Assembly: GCA_016200225.1 (NCBI GenBank)
Contig: JACQFD010000039.1
Coordinates: 297,536 to 361,535 of the forward strand
Direction of reading: 5' to 3'
Source: Planctomycetota bacterium
GTDB lineage: Bacteria > Planctomycetota > UBA1135 > JACQFD01
DNA: 64,000 nt
Shown: one piece after another, positions 44,080-52,978 of the stretch
Layout: every line of letters begins with the position of its first letter
Numbering within the stretch: position 1 is the stretch's first letter
The notes under the pieces: model-generated
What the model was told of the DNA's origin: nothing
Seen by the model: the letters and a program-made list of their open reading frames with translations, nothing else
Databases searched by the model: none
Program-made: the position numbers and the translations under genes

Positions 44080-45102
44080 TTACTTTCCAGTGAAAAGATC
44101 CGGCGGCCAGATGTAGGCTTCGGCTTGGAGCCGTTTCAACATCGCAAATTTTAGTTTATCGCTTTGCCCCATGTAGATTGCGCGCGCGACTTCTTCCTGC
44201 GTATCCTGATCGCGAAACGGCCGCAGTCCGGCGGGGCGTTTGGCTTCGATTTTAACAATCGCGACGCCATGATCGACTTCGATGACCCCGCTCGTTTCAT
44301 GAACATCGCGTGTAAACATAAATTCTTCGATGCTGGGCTCGAGACTGCCCTTGTTGCGTTCGATCCACGTGATCTCTCCGCCGTATTGCGGCCGGAATTC
44401 CGACAATTCGCGCGCGACGTCCGCGAATTCCACGCCTTTCTTCAATCGTTCGAGCACATCCTTCGCGCTCACGAGCGCGTTCTCGTGCGTGCGCGATTTT
44501 GCGTCGGATATGGAAACAACGCGTCCGCGCACCATCGGCCCCGCCTGAAAATCATTCAAATGTTCTTTATAATAATTACGCAGAAGCGCCGGCGTTATAA
44601 CAATTTCTTTTTCCGGCCTGTATTCGTGCCCTACTTCGGCGGCCCAGAGTCTTTCTGTTAATTCACGATTGCGCTGGTCGCGCTCGAACTCCGCGAAACT
44701 GATTCCCTGCGATTCTACTTTTCTTTGTAGCGCCGCGAGATTGCCCGCGCGTTTTCCGAGTTCGTCCATCCGCCGTTTCACGCCGTCTTCGATCAGTTTG
44801 TCGTCGAATGCGAGTTTTTTCGCCGCTTGAGTTAATAACAATTCCACGGCGAGTTTGCGTTTTTCGTCCTGCCACAATTCCGCGATTTTCGAGGGGTCTT
44901 TCGTTCCCTGTGTCGCGATCAGACTCGCGAGGCGCGAATCGATTTCGGATTTAGTAATGACTTCGTTATTAATAATCCCCACGACCTTGTCCGCGATGGC
45001 GGCGACGGCAACGGTGTCGACCGCGCCCGCGGGGCGTGTCTCGGGACCCGCGGGGCGCGACGCCGGCGTCTGAAGAAACAGGAGCGCGAGTGTGAGCAAC
45101 AT
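44080..45102 (-). CDS. Periplasmic parvulin-type peptidyl-prolyl isomerase (SurA/PpiC-like)
   Basis: The protein has 340 residues from ATG 45102, which starts a signal peptide (MLLTLALLFLQTPAS). It has a SurA-type N-terminal helical chaperone region (IINNEVITKSEIDSRLASLI … LLLTQAAKKLAFDD). One PpiC domain follows at about residues 190-300 (RGRVVSISDAKSRTHENALVSAKDVLERLKKGVEFADVARELSE … GGEITWIERNKGSLEPSIEEFMF). It assists folding of exported proteins, probably outer-membrane barrels. It runs toward the terminator at 44013-44041. Confidence 0.9.
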   Translation of the reverse strand: MLLTLALLFLQTPASRPAGPETRPAGAVDTVAVAAIADKVVGIINNEVITKSEIDSRLASLIATQGTKDPSKIAELWQDEKRKLAVELLLTQAAKKLAFDDKLIEDGVKRRMDELGKRAGNLAALQRKVESQGISFAEFERDQRNRELTERLWAAEVGHEYRPEKEIVITPALLRNYYKEHLNDFQAGPMVRGRVVSISDAKSRTHENALVSAKDVLERLKKGVEFADVARELSEFRPQYGGEITWIERNKGSLEPSIEEFMFTRDVHETSGVIEVDHGVAIVKIEAKRPAGLRPFRDQDTQEEVARAIYMGQSDKLKFAMLKRLQAEAYIWPPDLFTGK

Positions 45103-45202
45103 GCGTCCGCGATTCTGGTCCTCCCGGTCGCGATTCTCAAATGCGCTGTCACGCATCTTGACGCTACCGAGGCGCGACGCTACACCGCTCGCCCCTAAAA
45201 TT

Positions 45203-45279
45203 GCGCTCGTAGCTCAACTGGATAGAGCACCAGCCTACGGAGCTGGGGGTTAGAGGTTCGACTCCTCTCGGGCGCACCA
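45203..45279 (+). tRNA. tRNA-Arg (ACG)
   Basis: The cloverleaf has 77 bases including encoded CCA. The acceptor stem is GCGCTCG/CGGGCGC with one G-U, the anticodon loop CTACGGA has ACG at 45237-45239, and the T-loop is TTCGACT. This tRNA needs A34-to-inosine editing by TadA, whose gene is the next one downstream. Confidence 0.98.
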
Positions 45280-45329
45280 ATATTCAATAATTCGATTTCC
45301 GCCGTTGCCGCAAAGGCTATCTAACAATT

Positions 45330-45860
45330 ATGACACCTTCGGATGAAGATTTTCTGAAGGTTGCCATTGAGGAGGCCGATCTCGCCTTTGCAGAAGACGA
45401 AGTCCCCATCGGGGCTGTAATTGTAGTCAAGAGCGAAGACGCCGGGACGGAGTTGGTGGTCGCGCGCGCGCACAATCTTTGTGAATCGCGAAACGATCCG
45501 ACCGCGCATGCGGAAATGTTGGCAATCCGGGCCGCGTGCGACGCCGTCGGCGCCGGACGACTCGACCGTGCAACGCTCTATTCAACGATCGAGCCCTGTG
45601 CAATGTGTGCCGGAGCCATCCTCCACGCACGCATCGAAAGGGTTGTTTTCGGCGCGAGCGATGCGAAATTCGGCGCCGCGGGATCGATCGTAGATCTCTT
45701 GACTCAGGCGGATCTCGCAGGACCCAAATTTAATCATGTCGTTTCTGTCACACGGGGAGTTTTGCTCGATGCGTGTCGCGATCGCATGCAACGATTCTTC
45801 CGGGTGAAGCGAATGGCGGAATCGGCTGCTAGACTCTCGACCCCAAAAACCGGCCGGTGA
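45330..45860 (+). CDS. tadA: tRNA-specific adenosine-34 deaminase
   Basis: The 176-residue cytidine-deaminase-fold protein has zinc motif HAE (His60, Glu62) and PCAMC (Cys90, Cys93). The segment VPIGAVIVV and the C-terminal FFRVKR are typical of TadA. It converts A34 of tRNA-Arg(ACG) to inosine; that tRNA gene lies 50 bases upstream on the same strand. The stop codon (45858-45860) lies inside the acceptor stem of the following tRNA-Ser, a 5-base overlap. Confidence 0.96.
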   Translation: MTPSDEDFLKVAIEEADLAFAEDEVPIGAVIVVKSEDAGTELVVARAHNLCESRNDPTAHAEMLAIRAACDAVGAGRLDRATLYSTIEPCAMCAGAILHARIERVVFGASDAKFGAAGSIVDLLTQADLAGPKFNHVVSVTRGVLLDACRDRMQRFFRVKRMAESAARLSTPKTGR

Positions 45861-45945
45861 GATGCCAGAGTGGCCGAATGGGCCCGCCTCGAAAGCGGGT
45901 AGGTCCGCAAGGGCCTCGGGGGTTCGAATCCCTCTCTCACCGCCA
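45856..45945 (+). tRNA. tRNA-Ser (CGA)
   Basis: This is a 90-base class II tRNA with long variable arm and encoded CCA. The acceptor is GGTGAGA/TCTCACC, and the anticodon loop CTCGAAA has CGA at 45890-45892. Its first five bases are shared with the end of tadA, so the tRNA must be cut out of, or compete with, the tadA message. Confidence 0.97.
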
Positions 45946-46011
45946 ACTTTTACAATTCGATTTCAAATGTCCGCGGAGTTCGCAAAGTTATCCAATTATT
46001 ATTAGCTTTGC

Positions 46012-46101
46012 GGAGAGGTGCCCGAGAGGCTTAAGGGGCGCGCCTGGAGAGCGCGTTAGTCGGCAACGGCTACGTGGGTTCGAATCCCACCCTCTCCGCC
46101 A
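46012..46101 (+). tRNA. tRNA-Ser (GGA)
   Basis: This is a 90-base class II tRNA with encoded CCA. The acceptor is GGAGAGG/CCTCTCC, the anticodon stem CGCGC/GCGCG encloses loop CTGGAGA with anticodon GGA, and the variable arm includes GTCGGCAACGGC. It follows tRNA-Ser(CGA) by 66 bases, probably in the same transcript. Confidence 0.97.
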
Positions 46102-46200
46102 TTTTGAAATTCGAATTCGGGCGTTGGCGCTCCCGCGCGTCATCGCGGGACGCTAGAATTCGCGGCCGATACGCGGTTCTGAAATCGGTCGTTCCGTTCC

Positions 46201-46221
46201 GGGGCCGCGCCCTGTTTTTTT
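46201..46221 (+). terminator. Probable terminator after the tRNA-Ser genes
   Basis: A short stem (GGGGC / GCCCT, one G-U) with a 3-base loop is followed by G and seven T. It is placed 100 bases after the last tRNA and 35 bases before the next start. Confidence 0.5.
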
Positions 46222-46255
46222 AGATTGTTCGATTTGTAATTTCTCGACGACTGCA

Positions 46256-47203
46256 ATGTTTACTATGCGCCGCGGCAACACGAGTCCAGTATTTGCTATT
46301 ATTCTCGTTTTTCTCATGTCGATGGCGGGCGCGCGCGCTGCATTCGCGCCGTTCACCCCGTACTTCGGCGACCTTTTGACCGAACTTACCAATCGTGTGA
46401 ACGCTCTCACGGGGACGTTGACGGCGCAGCAGAAGAAGGATAAGAATACTTATAATTCGCTCATCAAGACGATTAATAAGAAATCGACGTCGTTGACGAC
46501 CGATCTCAAGACCGCCGCGACCGTCGTCAAATCGATCGACAAGTCGTTTCCTCTCGACGCCGTTTTGCAAACGCTCGAAGACGAATTGGTCGCGAACTTG
46601 GAATTCGAACTCCAGGGCGCCTCGAACACTTTAAATATCGCGCTTCTAAATCTTGGCGGCGGAAAGCTAAAATCGTCCGCGCTCCAGATGTTACTTGGCG
46701 CGAACGATCTCGTATCGCAATCGTTAATTGTCACGAAACACGCGGACAAAATAAAGAAACTCGACGGCGCCTACGCGCTGATTACGAAAGCGAACAAATC
46801 GATCAAAAATTCGGCGAAAATCGTCACGGAAGGGCTGACGTGCCACGTCAACGGATTTGTATTCAAAGGCGATTCGTCGAGTTTCACGATGAGCGCGACC
46901 ACGCTCTCGATCACGGCCCATCAGAATTCGGGCCCGACTTCGACCATACAAATGGATTATCCAATTTCATCGCCGCTCGTCGCCGGACAGGCGTACACGC
47001 TCGCGCCCGGAACGGCGACGTATACAAATAATGAAACGAACGAAATTTTTACGGTGGAGGGCGGCACGATCTCGTTGTTGACTCTCGACGCGCCGACCAA
47101 CGCGATTTCCGGGACATTCCTATTCTTCGCGAGCGGACCCGTGACGGGAAGTTTAAATGTTTCGGAGGGATATTTCGTGTCGAAAGCGCTCGTCGTTCAG
47201 TAG
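46256..47203 (+). CDS. Secreted protein with helical N-terminal and beta C-terminal part (unknown)
   Basis: The 315-residue protein has a signal peptide (SPVFAIILVFLMSMAGARA). Residues 35-200 are helical and rich in Lys, Leu, Ala and Thr (LTNRVNALTGTLTAQQKKDK, KANKSIKNSAKIV). Residues 205-315 are beta, with TYTNNETNEIFTVEGGTISL … ISGTFLFFASGPVTGSLNVSEGYF, resembling DUF6252-like lipocalin-type exported domains; this match is from memory. No catalytic residues are recognised. It precedes the esterase gene by 49 bases on the same strand. Confidence 0.75.
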   Translation: MFTMRRGNTSPVFAIILVFLMSMAGARAAFAPFTPYFGDLLTELTNRVNALTGTLTAQQKKDKNTYNSLIKTINKKSTSLTTDLKTAATVVKSIDKSFPLDAVLQTLEDELVANLEFELQGASNTLNIALLNLGGGKLKSSALQMLLGANDLVSQSLIVTKHADKIKKLDGAYALITKANKSIKNSAKIVTEGLTCHVNGFVFKGDSSSFTMSATTLSITAHQNSGPTSTIQMDYPISSPLVAGQAYTLAPGTATYTNNETNEIFTVEGGTISLLTLDAPTNAISGTFLFFASGPVTGSLNVSEGYFVSKALVVQ

Positions 47204-47252
47204 CGATCGATTCTTACATTTCCGCGCGCGGATCTTTTAATATATAAATCGC

Positions 47253-49697
47253 GTGATTCTCGCAATCGTCGCTGGTTTGCTGGCGGCGTTCGCGCCATCG
47301 ATTCAAACAAACGATCGCGAAATCGTTATCGGTGAATGTCTGATCGCGTCGCGCGGCGACGCCGCGAGGCGCATCGCTTTTTGGATGGATCCCGTGAACG
47401 AGAGCATCGTTCGCGGAACGTGGAAACCGCCCGCGGAGGGCGAAAAATTCGTCGTTTCGGAGAAAGAATTTGCATGGCGGAAGTCGACGGCCGGAAAGGA
47501 CGGCTGGTTCGACGATGGAATATTACAAAACGGATACGGGTTTTTTAATTATGATTCGCCGAATGACGAGATCCGGCTTTTTGAAGCGAGCGGGCAGACG
47601 CTCGCTTATGTAAACGGAGAGTTACGATCCGGCGATTGGTATCAAGGCGGCTACATCCGGCGCCCGGTGCATCTGAGAAAGGGTCCCAACGAATTCTTAT
47701 TATTATCACAGCGCGGGCGTATCCGCGCGAAACTCGTCGCCGCGGACGGCGAAGCGTCGCTCGACGCGGCGGACGCCGTGTTGCCGGATTTGATCGCCTG
47801 CCGGAATTATGATTCGTGGTGCTCGGTCGTCGTTCATAACCAAACGGATCGCCGGCTCGACGGGTTGAAACTTATTATAAATTCCCAGGACGGCGCTTCC
47901 GACGTAACGCCCGTTCCGGCCCTGTTGCCACTCGCGAGCCGCAAAATCGCCTTTCGCGCGCGCGGCGCGGCGCCCGCCGCCGCGGGCGAATTGGAGTTAT
48001 CGGCGCGACTCGCCGCCGGCCGCGATTCCGCGCCCCTCGGAGAGAAAATTAATTTTAGACTTCGCGTGCGCGATCCCAAGTCGACGCGAAAAATAACATT
48101 CAAGAGCGAAATCGACGGCAGCGTTCAATACTATTGTGTCAACCCGCCGTCGGTGCTCGAGCCCGGAAAAAAACCGGGACTCGTCCTCACGCTGCACGGC
48201 GCGTCGGTGGAGGCGTCCGGACAGATCGAGTGTTATGCGCCGCGGCCGAATATTTATATTGTCGCGCCCACGAACCGGCGGCCCTACGGATTCGACTGGG
48301 AGGATTGGGGCCGCCTCGACGCTTTGGAAGTATATCAATTGGCCGCGCGCGAATTCGATATCGACCCGCGCAGAGTATGGCTCACGGGACACTCGATGGG
48401 CGGCCACGGGACGTGGCAGCTCGGAGTGTTGTTTCCCGACCGGTTCGCCGCCATCGCACCGAGCGCCGGATGGATCAGTTTTTTTAGTTATGCGGGCCTG
48501 CGCATGCCGGCGTCGGAACAGAACGTCGAAGCGATGATGCGCCGCGCCGCCGCGCCGAGCGACACGCTCGCTTATATTAATAATTATAAAGGCGAGGGAG
48601 TCTATATATTGCACGGCGACGCCGATGATAATGTTCCCGTGACCGAGGCGCGCGCCATGCGCGAGGCGCTCGCGAAATTCCATCCGGATTTTGCGTATCA
48701 TGAGCAGCCAGGCGCCGGGCATTGGTGGGGGAACGCGTGCGTCGACTGGGCTCCGATATTCGAATTATTTTCGCGCCGCGAGATTCCGGATGACAAGGAT
48801 GTAAAAAATCTTGAGTTTGCGACGCCGAGTCCCGGCGTGTCGGCGAAGTATCGTTGGGTCACGCTGGAACAACAGTTAAAGCCGCTCGTCGCGAGCCGCA
48901 TTTCGCTGAATGTAGATACACAAAAAAGAACGATTTCGGGAACGACGGAGAACGTAGGGCGATTCGAGGCGCGACTCGCTCCCCTCGCGGCGGGCGGCCC
49001 CGTGCAATTCGAATTGGATGGACAGAAAATTGATAATATCGCGTGGCCCGAAGGTGGAAAAATATCATTGATTCGATCGGGAGGAGCGTGGGGCGCGGCT
49101 CCGCCGTTCGATCCGTCGCGAAAAGGGCCGCACCGCATGGGTCCGTTCAAGGACGCGTTTCGCAATCGTGTTTTATTTGTATACGGAACGCGCGGCACGC
49201 CCGACGAAAACGCCTGGATGTTAAGGAAAGCGAGATTCGACGCGGAAATATTTCAATATTCCGGAAACGGGTCGATCGACATCGTCGCCGACTCCGAATT
49301 TGACACTCGGTCCGAGCCTGACCGGAATGTTATCATTTATGGAAACGCGGACACCAACGGCGCTTGGGCGGAATTAATACGAAATTCGCCGGTCGAGCTG
49401 AAAAACGGCCGGCTGGCGATCGGCGAACGCCAATTCGAAGGCGAGCAATATGGAATTGTTATGATTCGCCCGAGGCCGAATAGTAAGTTCGCTTCGGTCG
49501 GCGTCGTCGGAGGCACCGGCCCCCGCGGAGCGCGCACGATCGATCGATTATCTTATTTTACGTCGGGCGTCGCCTATCCGGATTGCGTTGTTTTCGGTCC
49601 GAATACGAAGAAAAAAGACAAAATCGGAATTCTCGGCGCCGGATTTTTCGGTAATGATTGGGATATTGCAGGCGGCGATTTCGCCTGGGAAGAATAA
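47253..49697 (+). CDS. Secreted alpha/beta-hydrolase (esterase / prolyl-oligopeptidase-like), large
   Basis: The 814-residue protein starts at GTG 47253 with a short signal peptide (ILAIVAGLLAAFAPSIQ). Residues 20-290 are beta-rich accessory domains. The hydrolase domain (about 305-520) has nucleophile Ser in LTGHSMGGHGTW, Asp in LHGDADDNVPV and His in GAGHWWG, giving a complete triad. A C-terminal part of 280 residues (…GTRGTPDENAWMLRKARFD…) is unassigned. Substrate is unknown; a polysaccharide esterase or peptidase of the cell surface is plausible. Confidence 0.85.
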   Translation: MILAIVAGLLAAFAPSIQTNDREIVIGECLIASRGDAARRIAFWMDPVNESIVRGTWKPPAEGEKFVVSEKEFAWRKSTAGKDGWFDDGILQNGYGFFNYDSPNDEIRLFEASGQTLAYVNGELRSGDWYQGGYIRRPVHLRKGPNEFLLLSQRGRIRAKLVAADGEASLDAADAVLPDLIACRNYDSWCSVVVHNQTDRRLDGLKLIINSQDGASDVTPVPALLPLASRKIAFRARGAAPAAAGELELSARLAAGRDSAPLGEKINFRLRVRDPKSTRKITFKSEIDGSVQYYCVNPPSVLEPGKKPGLVLTLHGASVEASGQIECYAPRPNIYIVAPTNRRPYGFDWEDWGRLDALEVYQLAAREFDIDPRRVWLTGHSMGGHGTWQLGVLFPDRFAAIAPSAGWISFFSYAGLRMPASEQNVEAMMRRAAAPSDTLAYINNYKGEGVYILHGDADDNVPVTEARAMREALAKFHPDFAYHEQPGAGHWWGNACVDWAPIFELFSRREIPDDKDVKNLEFATPSPGVSAKYRWVTLEQQLKPLVASRISLNVDTQKRTISGTTENVGRFEARLAPLAAGGPVQFELDGQKIDNIAWPEGGKISLIRSGGAWGAAPPFDPSRKGPHRMGPFKDAFRNRVLFVYGTRGTPDENAWMLRKARFDAEIFQYSGNGSIDIVADSEFDTRSEPDRNVIIYGNADTNGAWAELIRNSPVELKNGRLAIGERQFEGEQYGIVMIRPRPNSKFASVGVVGGTGPRGARTIDRLSYFTSGVAYPDCVVFGPNTKKKDKIGILGAGFFGNDWDIAGGDFAWEE

Positions 49698-49715
49698 CAA
49701 AACGACGGCGATTCA

Positions 49716-50720
49716 TTATCGGCGCGCGAATTCCGGCGATCGCGCAATCCCGGCGCCGGCTTCGCCGAGCGTCGCGGGAACGGCCTTCAATTCTTCGATA
49801 CAATAAGTAAGAATGCCGCGCAGGCGCTCGAGTGTCCGGCGCACGTCGCTCTCCGAATGGACCGAACCGGACGTGGCGGGCGTGAGTTCGCTCGAATGCA
49901 TAAATACGTTGAGCACGGGGCTTCCCGCCGCCGCGAGATTCCGCGCGGCGCGCCGCATTTCCGGCAAATCGAAGCGCACCGGATAGAGCCACGCGAAATC
50001 GATGATATTTAAATAATCCTTCGATAACAAACCGCGAATGCGCGTCCGTTTCGGTATATAAACATAAATATCGGCCGCGAAACGCGGCACCGAACGCGTC
50101 AGGCCGATGGAAACCGGAATTTCAACGATCGGAAGATCGCCCGGAATACAAACATTCTTCGCATTCGGACGATAGGGAAACTGGGGCGCGGAGCGAAAAT
50201 CGGGGCCGCCGTCGCGGAGGTGTTCCGCGAGAGGAGTCACGGAGGAATCGACCGTGTAACCGAGTTCGGCGACGACTTGCAGCGTTTCGCCGTCGATGCC
50301 GAAGCGGCCGGCCCGAAACGAGCGCGGGCGGACGCCCGTTCCGGCGACAATCGCGTTTGTTAACGTTTCGAGCTTGGCGCGAAACCGTTCGGCGCCCAGT
50401 TGATACATATAATAAGCGACGGTCTTTTCATCGACGTGCGATCCTGGTATTCCCGCGTACGGCGGCGTGTTCCAAGGATGGAGATGGGCGCCGATTTCAC
50501 AATTAGGATTCTGCGCGAGCGCGCGCAGAATCGCCGCGGAGCGCGGTTCGGTAACCATGGGATAATCGCACAAATACGTCGTGCGGACGCCCAGCTCATT
50601 ACATAAAACCTGCAGTCCCGGCAATGCCGAGGCGTTCGTCGTCGCGATCGGATCTATAATATTCCACCCCGGCATGTCTTCTTCGACGTCGATCGTCAAC
50701 AAGAGGCGGGGGGGATGCAT
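49716..50720 (-). CDS. Polysaccharide deacetylase-like protein
   Basis: The protein has 334 residues from ATG 50720. The NodB-like fold starts at LLLTIDVEED (acidic motif 1), with His79 and His81 in EIGAHLHPWNTPPY as metal-ligand candidates, and RPRSFRAGRFGID as motif 3. No signal peptide is visible, so it probably works on a lipid-linked or cytoplasmic glycan precursor. It lies 41 bases downstream of the sulfatase-like gene in a minus-strand envelope cluster that starts at 58214. Confidence 0.82.
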   Translation of the reverse strand: MHPPRLLLTIDVEEDMPGWNIIDPIATTNASALPGLQVLCNELGVRTTYLCDYPMVTEPRSAAILRALAQNPNCEIGAHLHPWNTPPYAGIPGSHVDEKTVAYYMYQLGAERFRAKLETLTNAIVAGTGVRPRSFRAGRFGIDGETLQVVAELGYTVDSSVTPLAEHLRDGGPDFRSAPQFPYRPNAKNVCIPGDLPIVEIPVSIGLTRSVPRFAADIYVYIPKRTRIRGLLSKDYLNIIDFAWLYPVRFDLPEMRRAARNLAAAGSPVLNVFMHSSELTPATSGSVHSESDVRRTLERLRGILTYCIEELKAVPATLGEAGAGIARSPEFARR

Positions 50721-50761
50721 GAAAATTCGAACGGGTCGGTTCAGCGCGGCCGTTCGCGCGA

Positions 50762-52978
50762 TTATTTTAAATATCCGATTCGCTTGAGTTCGGCCCGGAT
50801 TTCCGGAGACAAAACGGCGGGCGGGATCGAGCGCAACCCCTTGTCCGCGAGAAACGACGCGTGTTTTTGCAGTTCCTCGAGAAACTTGATAATCACGTCT
50901 CGATGTTTGTCGTCGTGGAAAATATTCTTCTTTTCCGACGGATCCGATTCGAGATTGTAAAGTTCCTCTCGGCCGTATTTCGGGTCTTCGGGCGGCCGAT
51001 ACGCGTTGCGTTCGTTTAATATGAGTTTCCACGGTCCGACTCGAATGCCGTTCATTACAAAACTTCGGATGTCGTTTTCGTTCTCGCCGAATTCGTCCTC
51101 GAGAAAAAGCTTGTCCCTTGTTTTATAATCGGCCTGTTTTAGCAGCGGCGCGAGCGATTTGCCGTCTCCGAGTTCTGTAATCGACGTCCCGGCGACGTCG
51201 AGAACGGTCGCCGCGAGATCGACAAGACTTACCGGATTATTTAAAACGGCTCCCTTTGGAATTCCGGGCCCGCGCATCAAAAGGGGCACGTGGGCGACCT
51301 CTTGATATAACGAAAAACCGTGGCCCAGCGTTCCGTGCTCGAAGAACTCCTCGCCGTGGTCGGATGTAACAATAATAATCGTATTGTCAAGAATCCCGTG
51401 CGATCTCAATCGATCGGAAAGAATTTTTAAATTGTCGTCGGTATAACGGATTTCGCCGTCGTAAAGATCGACTCCGACGAGTCGCTTGCGCTCGTTATGC
51501 AGCACCATTCCGCGGTTCTGTGCGAACTGTTTTTCATACGCATCCGGCGGACTGTACGGTTCGTGCGGATCGATGTAATGTAAATATAGAAAGAATTTTT
51601 CGGCATGATTCGCATCGAGCCACGCCAGCGCGTTGCGGTTGATTTCGACGCAGTCGTTCTGATATTTCCAGTTGAATTGATATCGCGTCAGTTCTTTCAG
51701 CACGCCGCCGAATATCGAATCGCGAAACGCCGCCTGCGTGAGCGTGTCTTCGACGGGTGAATCGAAAAATTCATCGAAGCCGCGGTCGAATTTGAATATT
51801 TTCTTAACATTCGGATTGCTTACAAATCCCGCCGTGACGAATCCCTTTTCTTGAAATGTCTCCGCGAGCGTTTTCTTATTTTCGGGCGTGTTCAGCGAAC
51901 TTCCATGATAGAGAGCGCCGTGTCGGGATGGGTACAGTCCGGTCAGAATGGTCGCGGTCGAGGGTTTCGTCCACGTGGCCGCAGCCGAAGCATCCGCAAA
52001 ACGGGTTCCGTCGGCGGCGATCGAGTCGAGGAACGGCGTCGTCGTCCGTTTGTATCCGTAACATCCGAGATGGTCCGCGCGAAGCGTGTCGATCGTTATT
52101 AATATAACGTTGGGCCCGCCGTTTTTGCCGCGCCCCGGCAGCGTTTTGTAATGAGCGTCGCCTCGCGCCGCGGAAAAATCGAATTGAATAATCGAGACCA
52201 CGGTGCAAATTGCGAGGCCGATTTCCAATATTAAATATACGATTCGCGGCAGCAGCCGGCCCCGTGAAATTCGATCGCCGATCGCGCCGACCGCCGGCTC
52301 GATGACCGAGCTCAACCAGCTTCCGACGGGAAACGACGCGAGGATCGCGACGCCCGTGGCTCCGAGTCGCAGCGGTTCGCGCCAGCCCCCGCCGCTTTTT
52401 AATAATAAAACTGTAAAAACCCAAACCGCCGCGCCCGCCGCCGCGCCCGCGGCGATTCCGCACGCAGCCGGAACGCGCCGCGCGGACATCGGCAGCATTT
52501 GAACGATCGCGCCGAATATTAACAATATTATAAAAAGCGCCGCGAACCCGCCGACGTTCAAAAGTAATGATCGCGGAACGTCGAGAAACGCGACAAATTC
52601 GTTTCCGAGCCATGTCCCGACGGTTACTAAAATTACAAATGCGGCGGCCCCGAGAAAAAAGACGTTCGAGGCGCACTCGACGGCGCCCACGGAATCGTCC
52701 GCGTGGCGCGATCGAAAGCGCCGTTTTGCAAACATTCCGACCGGCAGTGCGAGAGCGGCGAGAAAGAGCGCGAGCAGTCCGAAACCGACTCCTTCGACCG
52801 CGGCCCGCTGCGCCAGCGCGGACATGCGCTCCAAGAACGGCGAACTCGCGCCCGCCTGAAATTCGCGAACGTATTCGCGGCTCCAAATATCACTAACGGC
52901 GTAGATGCCGCCCACGACGAAACCCGCCAGCGCGACGTGGCGCGCGGTCTGAAAAAGGAAGCGCGAGGATTTGTTCAA
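50762..52978 (-). CDS. Membrane-anchored alkaline-phosphatase-superfamily (sulfatase-like) protein
   Basis: The 738-residue protein (TTG start) has about six N-terminal helices (residues 10-265), then a periplasmic domain from residue 290 with NVILITIDTLRADHLGCYGY and TPFLDSIAADGTRF. The nucleophile position reads T337-K-P-S-T instead of the C/S-x-P-x-R formylglycine motif. SDHGEEFFEHGTLGHG provides the second metal half-site. The Thr nucleophile and multi-helix anchor resemble phosphoethanolamine or phosphoglycerol transferases more than arylsulfatases. The start overlaps the acyltransferase stop by 4 bases. Confidence 0.85.
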   Translation of the reverse strand: MNKSSRFLFQTARHVALAGFVVGGIYAVSDIWSREYVREFQAGASSPFLERMSALAQRAAVEGVGFGLLALFLAALALPVGMFAKRRFRSRHADDSVGAVECASNVFFLGAAAFVILVTVGTWLGNEFVAFLDVPRSLLLNVGGFAALFIILLIFGAIVQMLPMSARRVPAACGIAAGAAAGAAVWVFTVLLLKSGGGWREPLRLGATGVAILASFPVGSWLSSVIEPAVGAIGDRISRGRLLPRIVYLILEIGLAICTVVSIIQFDFSAARGDAHYKTLPGRGKNGGPNVILITIDTLRADHLGCYGYKRTTTPFLDSIAADGTRFADASAAATWTKPSTATILTGLYPSRHGALYHGSSLNTPENKKTLAETFQEKGFVTAGFVSNPNVKKIFKFDRGFDEFFDSPVEDTLTQAAFRDSIFGGVLKELTRYQFNWKYQNDCVEINRNALAWLDANHAEKFFLYLHYIDPHEPYSPPDAYEKQFAQNRGMVLHNERKRLVGVDLYDGEIRYTDDNLKILSDRLRSHGILDNTIIIVTSDHGEEFFEHGTLGHGFSLYQEVAHVPLLMRGPGIPKGAVLNNPVSLVDLAATVLDVAGTSITELGDGKSLAPLLKQADYKTRDKLFLEDEFGENENDIRSFVMNGIRVGPWKLILNERNAYRPPEDPKYGREELYNLESDPSEKKNIFHDDKHRDVIIKFLEELQKHASFLADKGLRSIPPAVLSPEIRAELKRIGYLK

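Noticed and set aside
46132..46149. CCCGCG/CGCGGG hairpin after tRNA-Ser(GGA)
   Set aside because: No T run; the hairpin with seven T at 46201-46221 is the better terminator.
51876..52886. 336-codon open frame in another phase of the sulfatase-like gene
   Set aside because: Arg/Gly-rich translation without domains; the true frame has membrane helices and sulfatase motifs.
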